From Dactylosporangium siamense (GTDB taxonomy: Bacteria; Actinomycetota; Actinomycetes; Mycobacteriales; Micromonosporaceae), in assembly GCF_016862795.1 (NCBI RefSeq), contig NZ_BONQ01000004.1, positions 54,572 through 118,571 on the forward strand: a stretch of 64,000 nt of DNA, given 5' to 3'. This document shows, piece after piece, positions 14,484 through 22,808 of this stretch; the stretch's first letter is position 1, and every line of letters starts with the position of its first letter. The notes below the pieces were generated by a model. The model worked only from the letters and a program-made list of their open reading frames with translations, searched no databases and had not been told where the DNA came from. Position numbers and translations under genes: made by a program.

Positions 14484-17429
14484 TCAGACGGTGTACGGAA
14501 TCCGCAGCGTCGACTGGTTGCCGTTGGCGGCGGAGGCATCGATGCGCACCGTGGTGGCCGCGTTGCCGATGGCGTTCCAGACCTCCAACCGGACGCAGCC
14601 GTTGCTCATCGCGCCGAGGCTGCCGGTCGAGGAGGACAGGCCGACCGCCTGGGTGTAGTTCTCCACCCCCGGCACCGGGTCGGTGGCGAAGTACCGGTAG
14701 GTCTCCACCCGCTCGTAGCTGCCGTTGTTGGTGAGGTCGTAGGACACCCGGGCCTGGATGCCCTGTCCGACGGTGTTCGCGGCGTCGACGTAGAGCGAGA
14801 ACGCCGTGGCGGTGCCGTTCGTCGAGCCGGTGATGCCGCACTTCGTGTAGGTGACCGGGTTGTGCGGCGTGCCGTCGTAGTTGCCGTTGGCGGCGCTGAC
14901 CGTCTGCGTGCCCGCGGCCGTCCCGGCGGTCGTGTTGAGCGCCGGCCCGCTGCGCAGGTAGAACAGGTTCGACCCGACCGGGGGCTGGGACGACGGCGGC
15001 TGCGAGGACGGCGGCTGGGACGAGGGCGGCTGCGAGGACGGCGGGTTCGACGTCGGCGGCTGCGACGTCGGCGGGTTGCTGGTCCCGCCGCCGCCGACCC
15101 AGGTGTACGCCCCGGTTGTCGCGGTCTTGCCGGCGGGCACGGTCAGCGTCCGGCCGTCGGAGAACGTGACGTTGAGCGGCGAGCCGGTCAGGTTCGACGC
15201 CACGTAGGTCTTCGCGCCGTTCTTGGTGAACACCGCGTAGAGCGGGGTGTTCGCGGTGACCGACGTGTCGACCTGGCCGAGCGCGGCGAGGTTGCGCAGC
15301 CAGTGGAACGTGTGGGCCTTGCTCTCACCTTCCTCCGGCGTGTATCCGGTGTTGGCCCGGAAGTTCGCCAGAGCGGTGTCGCCGTTGCCGAGGGCCTGGA
15401 AGGACCACAGGACGTCCTGCCAGACGGTCGGCGGGCCGCCGTTGTTGGTGACCAGCTCGTTCCAGTTGACGCTGTTGTAGGCCGGCTTGTAGCCCATGTA
15501 CAGCGAGCCGCCGGTGATCGGCAGCATGTTGATGCCCTGGATCATCTCCGGCTCGCCGGAGAACCAGGTGGCGTACGCGCCGCCGTCGCCCCAGACCATG
15601 CCGACGGTGTTGTGCGCGAAGGTGCTCGGGAAGTTCTGGTTGGACGAGTCGAACCAGTACTCCTGGATCGCCTGCGCCTGCGTGGTGTAGATGAACAGGC
15701 CGGCGTCGCGCACCGCGGTGTTGCCGGTCGCCTGGCCCCACTGGATGAGGGCGTTGGCGAAGTTCATGCCCTCCGAGGAGGACTCCTGGTTGTTGCCGGC
15801 GCCGAACGCCCCGTGCCCGGAGGCCCAGTCGTGGCCCGCGTAGATGTCGAAGTCCCGCAGGAACGGGAACATCGTGTCGTTGCGGTCGGGGTTGTTGGCG
15901 TCGCGGATGAGCAGGTTCACCATGCTGCCGTAGGCGTTGCTGGCGGCCCAGGCCGGGTCGAACTTCGCCAGGGTCGCGGCGGCGGCGATGTAGTAGCCGT
16001 AGTGGAAGTGGTGGTCGTTGAGCTCGCTGTCGGAGCCGTAGGAGGCGGGGTAGCCGATCAGGGTGCCCCAGTTGGCGTCGTACACGAACAGCCGGGTCGC
16101 CTCGCCGGGGCTGGCGGTGAGCCAGTTGGTGAGCCGGGTCCGGATCGCGTTGAGCAGCGAGTCGCGCTGGGCGGTGCGGCCGAGCTGGTCGGCGATCTCC
16201 GCGGCGCGGGCGGCGCGGCCGAGGCCCTTGCCCGTCCAGTACGTGTCGTCGCCGAAGCCCGCGAGGGGATCGCCGGTCGCGACCTGGTCGAGGTAGCCGC
16301 CGAGGGTGGTGAGGTCGGCGCCGCTGCTGTCGGCGACCGCGGGGATCTCCGGCAGGACACCCTGGTACTTCGTGCCGGTGGTGAACGACGAGACGCCGGT
16401 GAGCGTCTTCATCGCCCCACGGGCGGAGACGTAGGTCGGCGCGATCGGGGTGGCCCCGGTGAGCGCCTTCCACTGGTGCGGGTAGAGCGACACGACGGTG
16501 CCGGTGCCGCTGCCTTCACGGGCGGTGGTGGTGTACGTGTACGTCGCGTTGACCGTGCTCGTCGCGGCGCTGTACGCCCAGCTGATCCTCGTGTTGGTCA
16601 CGTGGTTGTGCGCGTAGGTGCCGTAGGTGTCGGCCAGGGCGGTCCGGTCGGCGGCCGGCGTCGACGGGGTCGTCGGCAGCACCGCCACCGAGTAGTAGTC
16701 CTTGCCGGCCAGGGTCGAGGTGATGGTGCTGCCGCTGACGGTCCAGGTGGCCCCGGTCGGCGCGTAGGCGACGTAGTCGTGGCCGCGGACGGTGAAGCCG
16801 ATCCGGGCGCCGCTGTTGCTCCACACCGCCGGTGCGCCACCGAACGTCAGCTGGGCGCTGCCGCCGCTGGTGCGGGCGTAGACGAACGGCAGGCCGTGGC
16901 CGATGGTGGCGCGCAGCGTGCGGGCGCCGTCGGACCAGTACGGGGTCACGGTCCAGTCGGTCCAGCCGTCGACCTTGGTGTCCGGGGAGTTGAGGCCGGC
17001 CACGCCGAGGGTGAACTCGGTGGTGTACGGGAAGTGGTACTCTCCCGGCCCGGTGGCGGTGCCGGAGATGGCGGCCTCGGTGGTGTAGCTGACGCCGAGC
17101 CCGTTGTTGGCGGGTTTGAACGCCAGCGGGTGCGCGTTCAGCGGCTCGGAGTAGGCGCAGTTGAACTTCTTGAACAGCAGCGACGACCACCAGTCGTTGG
17201 TGGGCACCGCGCCGGCGGGGGCGTTGGCGGTGACCCACTGGCGGGGGTTGGTGCCGATCGATCCGCAGCCGGCCGGCGGGGCCTGCCCGGCGGGTCGGGT
17301 CGTGGCGTAGCTGCCGGAGCCGAGGGTGTCGGCGGCGGCACTCTGCAGGGCGACGAAGGTGACGGCGGTGGCGACGAGCGCGAGGGCGGCGGCGCCCGCG
17401 AACAGGGGTCGGCCTCGGGTAAGGCGCAT
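14484..17429 (-). CDS. Secreted GH81 endo-beta-1,3-glucanase with C-terminal glucan-binding-like domain
   Basis: This 981-residue exported hydrolase has a signal peptide of about residues 1-33 (basic start, then FAGAAALALVATAVTFVALQ). The glycoside hydrolase family 81 domain occupies about 60-700. It starts with PTNDWWSSLLFKKF, has the catalytic-centre blocks LNDHHFHYGYY and NNQESSSEGMNFANAL, and ends with MIQGINMLPITGGSLYMG. GH81 enzymes hydrolyse beta-1,3-glucans of fungal walls or callose by inversion. A Pro/Ser linker built of repeated PPSSQ units (about 790-825) leads to a 155-residue C-terminal beta domain. That domain resembles CBM56-type beta-1,3-glucan-binding modules (LFYLRSGPALNTTAG). 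A LacI-type operator and a dyad lie upstream, implying substrate-controlled expression. Confidence 0.9.
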   Translation of the reverse strand: MRLTRGRPLFAGAAALALVATAVTFVALQSAAADTLGSGSYATTRPAGQAPPAGCGSIGTNPRQWVTANAPAGAVPTNDWWSSLLFKKFNCAYSEPLNAHPLAFKPANNGLGVSYTTEAAISGTATGPGEYHFPYTTEFTLGVAGLNSPDTKVDGWTDWTVTPYWSDGARTLRATIGHGLPFVYARTSGGSAQLTFGGAPAVWSNSGARIGFTVRGHDYVAYAPTGATWTVSGSTITSTLAGKDYYSVAVLPTTPSTPAADRTALADTYGTYAHNHVTNTRISWAYSAATSTVNATYTYTTTAREGSGTGTVVSLYPHQWKALTGATPIAPTYVSARGAMKTLTGVSSFTTGTKYQGVLPEIPAVADSSGADLTTLGGYLDQVATGDPLAGFGDDTYWTGKGLGRAARAAEIADQLGRTAQRDSLLNAIRTRLTNWLTASPGEATRLFVYDANWGTLIGYPASYGSDSELNDHHFHYGYYIAAAATLAKFDPAWAASNAYGSMVNLLIRDANNPDRNDTMFPFLRDFDIYAGHDWASGHGAFGAGNNQESSSEGMNFANALIQWGQATGNTAVRDAGLFIYTTQAQAIQEYWFDSSNQNFPSTFAHNTVGMVWGDGGAYATWFSGEPEMIQGINMLPITGGSLYMGYKPAYNSVNWNELVTNNGGPPTVWQDVLWSFQALGNGDTALANFRANTGYTPEEGESKAHTFHWLRNLAALGQVDTSVTANTPLYAVFTKNGAKTYVASNLTGSPLNVTFSDGRTLTVPAGKTATTGAYTWVGGGGTSNPPTSQPPTSNPPSSQPPSSQPPSSQPPSSQPPVGSNLFYLRSGPALNTTAGTAAGTQTVSAANGNYDGTPHNPVTYTKCGITGSTNGTATAFSLYVDAANTVGQGIQARVSYDLTNNGSYERVETYRYFATDPVPGVENYTQAVGLSSSTGSLGAMSNGCVRLEVWNAIGNAATTVRIDASAANGNQSTLRIPYTV

Positions 17430-17495
17430 CGGGTGGGACTCCGATCAGAAGTTGGCGGCTTCTTGGGGTCCCTGGTGATTTTGGGCAACCGATCT

Positions 17496-17512
17496 GACCA
17501 TTGTCAATGGTC
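17496..17512. promoter_or_regulatory. Dyad in the GH81 promoter region
   Basis: GACCATT (17496-17502) and AATGGTC (17506-17512) form a perfect seven-base inverted repeat with a three-base centre, 67 bases upstream of the GH81 start. On the minus strand the segment reads TTGACCATTGACAATGG and so overlaps a plausible -35 element. It could be a second operator beside the GAGAGCGCTCTC box. Confidence 0.45.
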
Positions 17513-17519
17513 AACATCA

Positions 17520-17573
17520 GAGAGCGCTCTCAAACAGCGCGCTGAGCTGCGCTTTTATGCTGAGAGCGCTTCC
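17520..17573. promoter_or_regulatory. LacI-family operator boxes upstream of GH81 gene
   Basis: GAGAGCGCTCTC at 17520-17531 is a perfect 12-base palindrome centred on GCGC, about 91 bases before the GH81 start. A half-degenerate second copy, GAGAGCGCTTCC, sits at 17562-17573 inside the 3' end of the TetR gene. The shape matches LacI-family operators of actinobacterial polysaccharide-degradation genes (CebR/CelR type, TGGGAGCGCTCCCA). No LacI gene is in the window, so the regulator would act from elsewhere. Confidence 0.68.
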
Positions 17574-18130
17574 CGCCAGTGAGTGAGTAGGACGTCCAGC
17601 GCGGCCAGGACGCGGCGCCAGGACGCCTCGGTGTCGCGCGGGTCGTTGAAGCCGCCGCGGCACTCCAGGTCGACGAACCCGTGCAGCGTGCTGCGCAGCA
17701 GCCGCACCGCGTCGGTGGTGTCGGGCTCGTCCAGTCCGTAGCCGCGCAGCATCCCGTAGATCAGCTCGATCCCGCGCAGGGAGCCGGCCGGAGCGGAAAC
17801 GGCCGGGTCGATCGGCTGCTGCATCGCCGCATAGCGCCCCGGATGCGCGCGGGCGTAGTCGCGGTAGGTGTCGGCGAACGCGACCAGTGCGTCCCGCCCG
17901 GACCGTCCGGCCACGGCCGGGGCGAGCAGGTCGGCGAACTCCGTGGCCGCGAGGAGCGCGATCCGGACGCGCAGGTCGCTCAGGCCGCGCACGTGGGAGT
18001 AGAGGCTGGCATCCTTGACCCCGAAGTGCCGCGCCACCGCGGACACGGTCACGCCGGCCAGACCCACCTCGTCCGCGAGGTCCGCGGCGGCCCGCGTCAC
18101 CAGGTCGGCGGTCAGTCCCGCACGTCTCAT
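17555..18130 (-). CDS. TetR family regulator (WHG-type C-terminal domain)
   Basis: This 191-residue repressor has an N-terminal helix-turn-helix (residues about 5-50) containing GLAGVTVSAVARHFGVKDASLYSHVRGLSDL. Its C-terminal domain has the pattern LRGIELIYGMLRGYGL...DAVRLLRSTLHGFVDLE seen in WHG-type TetR proteins. The ATG at 18130 is preferred: it sits right beside a perfect CCTAGGCA/TGCCTAGG dyad, and the upstream in-frame residues are not protein-like. With almost no leader left, the message may be leaderless. It is divergent from the FBP-domain gene at 18186, a common pairing, and probably controls both genes. Confidence 0.85.
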   Translation of the reverse strand: MRRAGLTADLVTRAAADLADEVGLAGVTVSAVARHFGVKDASLYSHVRGLSDLRVRIALLAATEFADLLAPAVAGRSGRDALVAFADTYRDYARAHPGRYAAMQQPIDPAVSAPAGSLRGIELIYGMLRGYGLDEPDTTDAVRLLRSTLHGFVDLECRGGFNDPRDTEASWRRVLAALDVLLTHWREALSA

Positions 18131-18157
18131 CCTAGGCACAATAGTCGTTTGCCTAGG
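18131..18157. promoter_or_regulatory. TetR operator CCTAGGCA...TGCCTAGG
   Basis: A perfect eight-base inverted repeat (18131-18138 and 18150-18157, 11-base centre) abuts the TetR start codon and ends 28 bases before the divergent FBP-domain gene. Its centre is AT-rich (CAATAGTCGTT). It fits an autoregulatory operator covering both promoters. Confidence 0.75.
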
Positions 18158-18185
18158 GTCATTAGGCATCGGTACCGTCGGCGCT

Positions 18186-18683
18186 GTGAAACCACTGACC
18201 GAGCCCGACATCCGCGCGTCCTTCGTCAACTGCTCCAAGGGCGAGGCGAAACGCCTGAGTCTGCCCCGGGACCTGGCCGAACGGCCCTGGGACGACCTCG
18301 ACTTCCTCGGCTGGCGCGACCCCGGCGCCCCGGACCGCGCCTACCTGATCGCGCCGCACGGCGACGACGACCAGATCGTCGGCGTCACGCTGCGGCTGGC
18401 GTCCCAGCAGCGCGGCTTCCTGCACCGCAACATGTGCTCGCTGTGCCTGACCACGCACGGCGGCAACGGGGTGTCCCTGATGACGGGCCGCCGCGCGGGC
18501 GAGGCCGGCCGGCGGGGCGACTCGGTCGGCGCGTACATCTGCACCGACCTCGCGTGCTCGCTCTACGTCCGCGGCCGCAAGACCCCCGACACGGGCACCC
18601 GGCTCCGGGAGACCCTGACCGTCGAGGAGCAGGTGGAGCGGACCCGGGGCAAGCTGGCCGCGTTCCTGGCCCGGCTGCTGTAG
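18186..18683 (+). CDS. FBP-domain protein (EF-G-binding/FusB-type zinc finger)
   Basis: This 165-residue protein has the C-terminal treble-clef zinc-binding region of the FBP (fibronectin-binding/EF-G-binding) family. FLHRNMCSLCLTTHGG supplies the first CxxC pair, and GAYICTDLACSLYVRG the second Cys pair. FusB-type relatives bind elongation factor G and help release it from the ribosome, which in staphylococci gives fusidic acid tolerance; that role is only suggested here. GTG at 18186 gives the usual start VKPLTEPDIRASFVN, and the longer frame upstream runs antisense through the TetR gene. The shared operator region implies control by the divergent TetR. Confidence 0.82.
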   Translation: MKPLTEPDIRASFVNCSKGEAKRLSLPRDLAERPWDDLDFLGWRDPGAPDRAYLIAPHGDDDQIVGVTLRLASQQRGFLHRNMCSLCLTTHGGNGVSLMTGRRAGEAGRRGDSVGAYICTDLACSLYVRGRKTPDTGTRLRETLTVEEQVERTRGKLAAFLARLL

Positions 18684-18702
18684 CCGGTTCTGCCGACCAG
18701 CG

Positions 18703-19689
18703 TCACCACCAGCCCTGCCGCTTCGCCCAGGTCAGCAGGGTGCCGGACATGATGACCATGATGACCAGGGTGGCGGCGAGGTGCAGCCCGCGGGTGTGGT
18801 CGTTGACGATGAGGTTCATGCCGAGCACCGACGACAGCGCGGTGATCGGCAGGGTGACCGCGGCGATCACCGCGAGCCGCTCCGCCGCGATGGTCATCTT
18901 CGTCTCGGTCCGCGCCTGGTAGAACTCGATGACGCCCTGCAGGTACTCCCGCTCGCCGTCGGCGACCGACCGGACCCGGCTGAACTGGTCGACGACGTCG
19001 GCGATGTGGTGCTCGTCGCGCGGCCGGCGGGACAGGGTGGCCATCCGCCCGTAGATCTCGGCGCCGAGCGCGGCCATCGTGCGCACCGCGAGCAGGCCGT
19101 GCCGGGCCTGGAACAGCTCCTCCAGGAACTGTTCCGGGTTGCCGAGGTGCCCGGCGGTGACCCGCTGCTCGAGCCGCCACACGTCGGCGGTCATGTCCTC
19201 GACGAGCGTCTCCTGCAGCCGGCTGATGCCGGACACGATCGCGTAGGACAGCTCGAACGGCGTGGCCGGGGCGAGCTTGCCGGCCTCGATGCGGCGCAGC
19301 ACGTCGCGGGTCTGCCGCAGCGGGATATCCGGCGGGACGGCCGGGTTGGTCGGCCCGTGCACCGTCACCAGGAACCACGCTCCGATGAACTGGTCCAGCT
19401 CGACGTAGTGGACGTGGCCGCGGGAACCGAGGTGGGGCGCGTGCAGCACCACGAACACATGGTCCTGGTAGGGGTGGATCTTCGGCACCCGGTTGCGCTG
19501 CGCGGCGTCGCGCAGGGCGAGCGGGTGGAAGCCGAACACCTCACCCAGCACCGTGACCGCCGCCGCGTCGCAGACGGGCACGTCGACCCACAGCAGGCCG
19601 TCACCGTCGGACAGCCCTCCCAACAACTCGGGCAGCTCCTCGACGGTGTGCGTGCTCACCACGCCTGACCGGATGATCCGGACGTCCAT
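18703..19689 (-). CDS. corA: CorA family divalent metal ion transporter
   Basis: This 328-residue membrane protein has a long cytoplasmic N-terminal domain and two C-terminal transmembrane helices. They are about residues 265-290 (LAVIAAVTLPITALSSVLGMN) and 300-320 (AATLVIMVIMSGTLLTWA). The pore signature GMN is present as LGMN rather than the usual YGMN. CorA pentamers carry Mg2+ or other divalent ions inward. ATG at 19689 precedes DVRIIRSGVV; the longer open frame upstream is rich in Arg and Pro and not conserved. The gene is convergent with the FBP-domain gene (19 bases apart) and downstream of the chemosensory operon. Confidence 0.88.
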   Translation of the reverse strand: MDVRIIRSGVVSTHTVEELPELLGGLSDGDGLLWVDVPVCDAAAVTVLGEVFGFHPLALRDAAQRNRVPKIHPYQDHVFVVLHAPHLGSRGHVHYVELDQFIGAWFLVTVHGPTNPAVPPDIPLRQTRDVLRRIEAGKLAPATPFELSYAIVSGISRLQETLVEDMTADVWRLEQRVTAGHLGNPEQFLEELFQARHGLLAVRTMAALGAEIYGRMATLSRRPRDEHHIADVVDQFSRVRSVADGEREYLQGVIEFYQARTETKMTIAAERLAVIAAVTLPITALSSVLGMNLIVNDHTRGLHLAATLVIMVIMSGTLLTWAKRQGWW

Positions 19690-19854
19690 GCGGCCACGAT
19701 CGCACACCCCGGCGGCGGCGTCACCGGTCCTTCGCGCCGGCCACGACGGTGCCGGCCGCGTCGGTGGCGACCCCCGGTGACCTTCGAGGTCTCCCGCGCC
19801 GGCACCCCGGGCGGGTTGCATGCATTCCATACTCCGCAGCGCGCCGAAAGGTTC

Positions 19855-21780
19855 TCACGCATCCGGAAGTGTGAAGGAGAACGTCGCGCCGTGACCCGGC
19901 TCGCTCTGTGCCCAGACCCGGCCGCCGTGGCGGTCCACGATGCGCTGCACGGTGGTCAGGCCGATGCCGGTGCCCGGGAAGTCGCTGCTGTCGTGCAGCC
20001 GGCCGAAGGGCCGGAAGAGCTGGTCGGCGCGGTCGGCGGGGAACCCGGCGCCGTTGTCGCGGATGTAGAACGCGGTCGGGCCGCAGCCGATGTCGATCCT
20101 GGGCGACGGGGTGCGGCCGGTGAACTTCCACGCGTTGCCGACCAGGTTGATCAGGACCGCGCGGACCAGCTCCCCGTCGCACGAGGCCCGCATGCCCGCC
20201 TCGACGGTGATGTCGACGTGCCGGGCCGGGTCGCGCTGGCGCAGCTCCTCCACGACGTCCGCGGCGAGCGCCGACAGGTCCACCTCGGTACGCTGGATCT
20301 GGCCCCGGTTGGCGCCGGCGAGCTGCAGCAGCGCGTCGATGAGCGCGTTCATCCGCACGGCCGCCTTGTGGATGCGCAGCACCAGGTCCGTGGGCTCCCG
20401 GCCGGTCTGCTCCTCCAGCAACAGCTCGCTGAAGCTCAGGATGGTCTGCAACGGCGAGCGCAGGTCGTGCGAGACGGAGCCGCTGAACGCCTCCAGCTCC
20501 CGGTTGCGCCACTCGAGCTCCTCGACCAGCTCGGCCCGGGTCTCGGCGACCTGCCGGGCGGCCCGTTCCTCGGCCGCCTCGAGCTCCCGGCGGACCAGCT
20601 CGTCGCGGATCCGCCGGTTCTGCTCGTGCAGCTGCTGCCGGCGGATGTGGGCCCGGATGTGGGCGCGCAGCGTGTTCGTGCCGTCGGTGCGGCGCACGTA
20701 GTCGTCGGCGCCGGCGGCCAGGCAGTCCAGCAGGGCGTCGCCGGCGCCGAGGCCGATGACCGGCATGTCCCGCAGCCCCGGCACCGACCGGATCCGCGAG
20801 CACAGCGCGAGGCCGTCCACGCCGGGCACGTCCACGGCGAGCACGACACAGCCGGCGGGCTGCACGGCGAGCATCGCCAGGGCGTCGTCGGCGTCGGGCG
20901 CGGCGACCGGCTCGTAGCCCTCCTCGCGCAGCAGCTCCGCGGCCTCGTCCAGAAACGCCCGGTCCGCGTCGACGAGGAGCACCTTGACCTGGCCGTGGAA
21001 CGGGCCGGCGGCCGGCAGCGGCGTGTCGGTGCTCTTGCGCAGCACCGCGGCGAGCTTCGCCAGGACCACCGCCAGGTCCTCCTGCTTGCGCACGAAGGCG
21101 TCCGCGCCGGCGTCGAGGATCTGCAGCTCGGTCGCGTAGTCGTCGGCGGCGGTCAGCAGCAGGCACGGCACGTTGCGCAGCGTCGCGTCGAGCCGCACCC
21201 GCCGGATCACGGTGGCGCCGTCGATGCCGGGCAGGACCCCGTCGACGATGATGGCGCTCGGTGGGCGGGCGGCGGCGGAGCGCAGGCCCTCCTCGCCGCT
21301 GGCGGCGGTCTGCACCTCGTATCCGGCGGTGCTGAGCAGCAGCCGCAGCTCCTCGCGGAACGTGAGGCTGTCGTCGATGACCAGCACCGACCGTTCGGCC
21401 GGCCCGTCCCCGCCCCGCTGGAGCAGCTCCCGGCTGCGGGCCACGACCGCCTGCGCGTCGTAGGGCTTGCCCACGTAGTCGTCGGCACCGTGGCGCAGCC
21501 CGCGCAGGCGGTCGCTGACCTCGGCCTCGCTGGACAGCAGCAGCGCCACCACCCCGGCGTGGCGAGGGTGGACGCGCAGTTCACGCAGCAGCTCGACCCC
21601 GTCGGCGTCGGGCAGCAGCACGTCGAAGAGGGCGACGTCGAACTGTTCGGCCTCGAACGCCGTCCGCGCGTCGGCGCCGGACGCGCACAGCACCGTGCGG
21701 AAGCCGCCGTCCTCGAACGCCTCGTGGAGGTCCATCCGGACGGTCAGGCTGTCGTCGACGATCAGGACAGTGTTCGCCAT
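19855..21780 (-). CDS. Triple-receiver histidine kinase, last gene of chemosensory operon
   Basis: This 641-residue cytoplasmic protein has three receiver domains, at about residues 1-120, 130-245 and 265-375. A coiled-coil stretch follows (about 380-425), then a HisKA domain with phospho-accepting His (FSGSVSHDLRSPLQTI) and an HATPase with NLVGNAWKFT, DNGAGF and GTGIGLTTV. The acceptor Asp and the Lys are present in receivers 1 (FDVLLP, GKPY) and 2 (VDGVLP, RKQ). In receiver 3 the acceptor position is Ala (LAVDVP) and the Lys is Arg, so it is a pseudo-receiver. It overlaps the cheB 3' end by 19 bases. It occupies the output place that WspR (diguanylate cyclase) has in Wsp operons, so it likely receives phosphate from the CheA hybrid. 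Confidence 0.88.
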   Translation of the reverse strand: MANTVLIVDDSLTVRMDLHEAFEDGGFRTVLCASGADARTAFEAEQFDVALFDVLLPDADGVELLRELRVHPRHAGVVALLLSSEAEVSDRLRGLRHGADDYVGKPYDAQAVVARSRELLQRGGDGPAERSVLVIDDSLTFREELRLLLSTAGYEVQTAASGEEGLRSAAARPPSAIIVDGVLPGIDGATVIRRVRLDATLRNVPCLLLTAADDYATELQILDAGADAFVRKQEDLAVVLAKLAAVLRKSTDTPLPAAGPFHGQVKVLLVDADRAFLDEAAELLREEGYEPVAAPDADDALAMLAVQPAGCVVLAVDVPGVDGLALCSRIRSVPGLRDMPVIGLGAGDALLDCLAAGADDYVRRTDGTNTLRAHIRAHIRRQQLHEQNRRIRDELVRRELEAAEERAARQVAETRAELVEELEWRNRELEAFSGSVSHDLRSPLQTILSFSELLLEEQTGREPTDLVLRIHKAAVRMNALIDALLQLAGANRGQIQRTEVDLSALAADVVEELRQRDPARHVDITVEAGMRASCDGELVRAVLINLVGNAWKFTGRTPSPRIDIGCGPTAFYIRDNGAGFPADRADQLFRPFGRLHDSSDFPGTGIGLTTVQRIVDRHGGRVWAQSEPGHGATFSFTLPDA

Positions 21781-22808
21781 CCGACCTTCTCCGCCAGGCT
21801 GCCCGCGATCTGGTCCGGTGCCAGGATCTCCACTGCCGCGTTGAGCGCCACGGCCTCCTTCGGCATGCCGTACACCACGCAGCTGCCCTGCTCCTGCGCG
21901 TAGGTGTGCGCGCCGGCCCGGCGCATGGCGAGCAGACCCTCCGCGCCGTCGCGGCCCATGCCGGTCAGCAGGACGCCGGTAGCGCCGGCGCCGAGCTCCG
22001 CGGCGATCGACTCGAACAGCACGTCGACCGACGGCCGGCACGAGTGTCGCGGCGGGCCGGAGCTCAGGTGCAGGTGCCCGCCACGCACCGTCAGGTGCCG
22101 GTCGGGTGGCGCCATGATCACCTTCCCGGCGACCGACTGCAGGCTCTCCCCGCCGCGGGCGTACCGCACGTCGTGCCCGGTCTGCTCGGCGAGCCAGCCG
22201 GTGAACGCCTGCGCGAAGGACTCGTTGGCCGACAGGTGCTGGACGTACAGCAGCGGCACCGTGAAGCCGCGCGGCACGCCCCGCAGCAACGTGACGATGG
22301 CTCCCGGGCCGCCCGTGGAGGCGCCGACCGCGACGAGTCGTCGGGCGATCCGGTTGGCGCGGGCACCCGCCGCGACAGTGGTGGCGCCGCCGGCGGCGGG
22401 ACGGTGCCGGGTCACCACCCGGATCCGGGACACGACCTTGACCGCGGTGCGCAGCCGGGCGCCCCACGTGTCGTCGGACGCGTCGCCGCGCGGCTTCTCC
22501 AGCACGTCGACGGCGCCGGCGGCGAGCGCGTCGTAGGTGGTGAACAGCTCCTGCCGGGACGCGGAGCACACCACGAGGATCGGCGTCGGCTGGCTCGCCA
22601 TGATCTGCTCCGTGGCGGCGAGGCCGCTCATGACCGGCAGCACCACGTCCATGGTGATGACGTCGGGCCGCAGCCGCCGGCACAGTTCCACCGCCTGCGC
22701 CCCGTCGACGGCCTCGCCGACGATGTCGAAGCCGTGCCGCTCGGTGAGCGCCTCGCGCAGGCAGCCGCGCACCGTCGAGGAGTCCTCGACCACCAGGACC
22801 TTGATCAC
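21762..22808 (-). CDS. cheB: CheB chemoreceptor methylesterase/deamidase
   Basis: This 348-residue two-domain response regulator has an N-terminal receiver (about 1-125; VITMDVVLP holds the acceptor Asp and LEKPRG the Lys). The C-terminal methylesterase (about 160-345) has the catalytic Ser in VGASTGGPGA, His in YVQHLSANE and Asp in LTGMGRDGAEG. It removes methyl groups from, or deamidates, the operon's receptor. The start codon overlaps the cheA stop by four bases (ATGA), and the 3' end overlaps the triple-receiver kinase by 19, so translation is coupled. In the Wsp scheme it corresponds to WspF. Confidence 0.93.
   Translation of the reverse strand: MIKVLVVEDSSTVRGCLREALTERHGFDIVGEAVDGAQAVELCRRLRPDVITMDVVLPVMSGLAATEQIMASQPTPILVVCSASRQELFTTYDALAAGAVDVLEKPRGDASDDTWGARLRTAVKVVSRIRVVTRHRPAAGGATTVAAGARANRIARRLVAVGASTGGPGAIVTLLRGVPRGFTVPLLYVQHLSANESFAQAFTGWLAEQTGHDVRYARGGESLQSVAGKVIMAPPDRHLTVRGGHLHLSSGPPRHSCRPSVDVLFESIAAELGAGATGVLLTGMGRDGAEGLLAMRRAGAHTYAQEQGSCVVYGMPKEAVALNAAVEILAPDQIAGSLAEKVGWRTLS

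Noticed and set aside
14472..17582. A 1036-codon plus-strand frame opposite the GH81 gene
   Set aside because: Its product is Val/Gly/Arg-rich with no domain and covers exactly the GH81 gene, whose signal peptide and catalytic blocks are clear.
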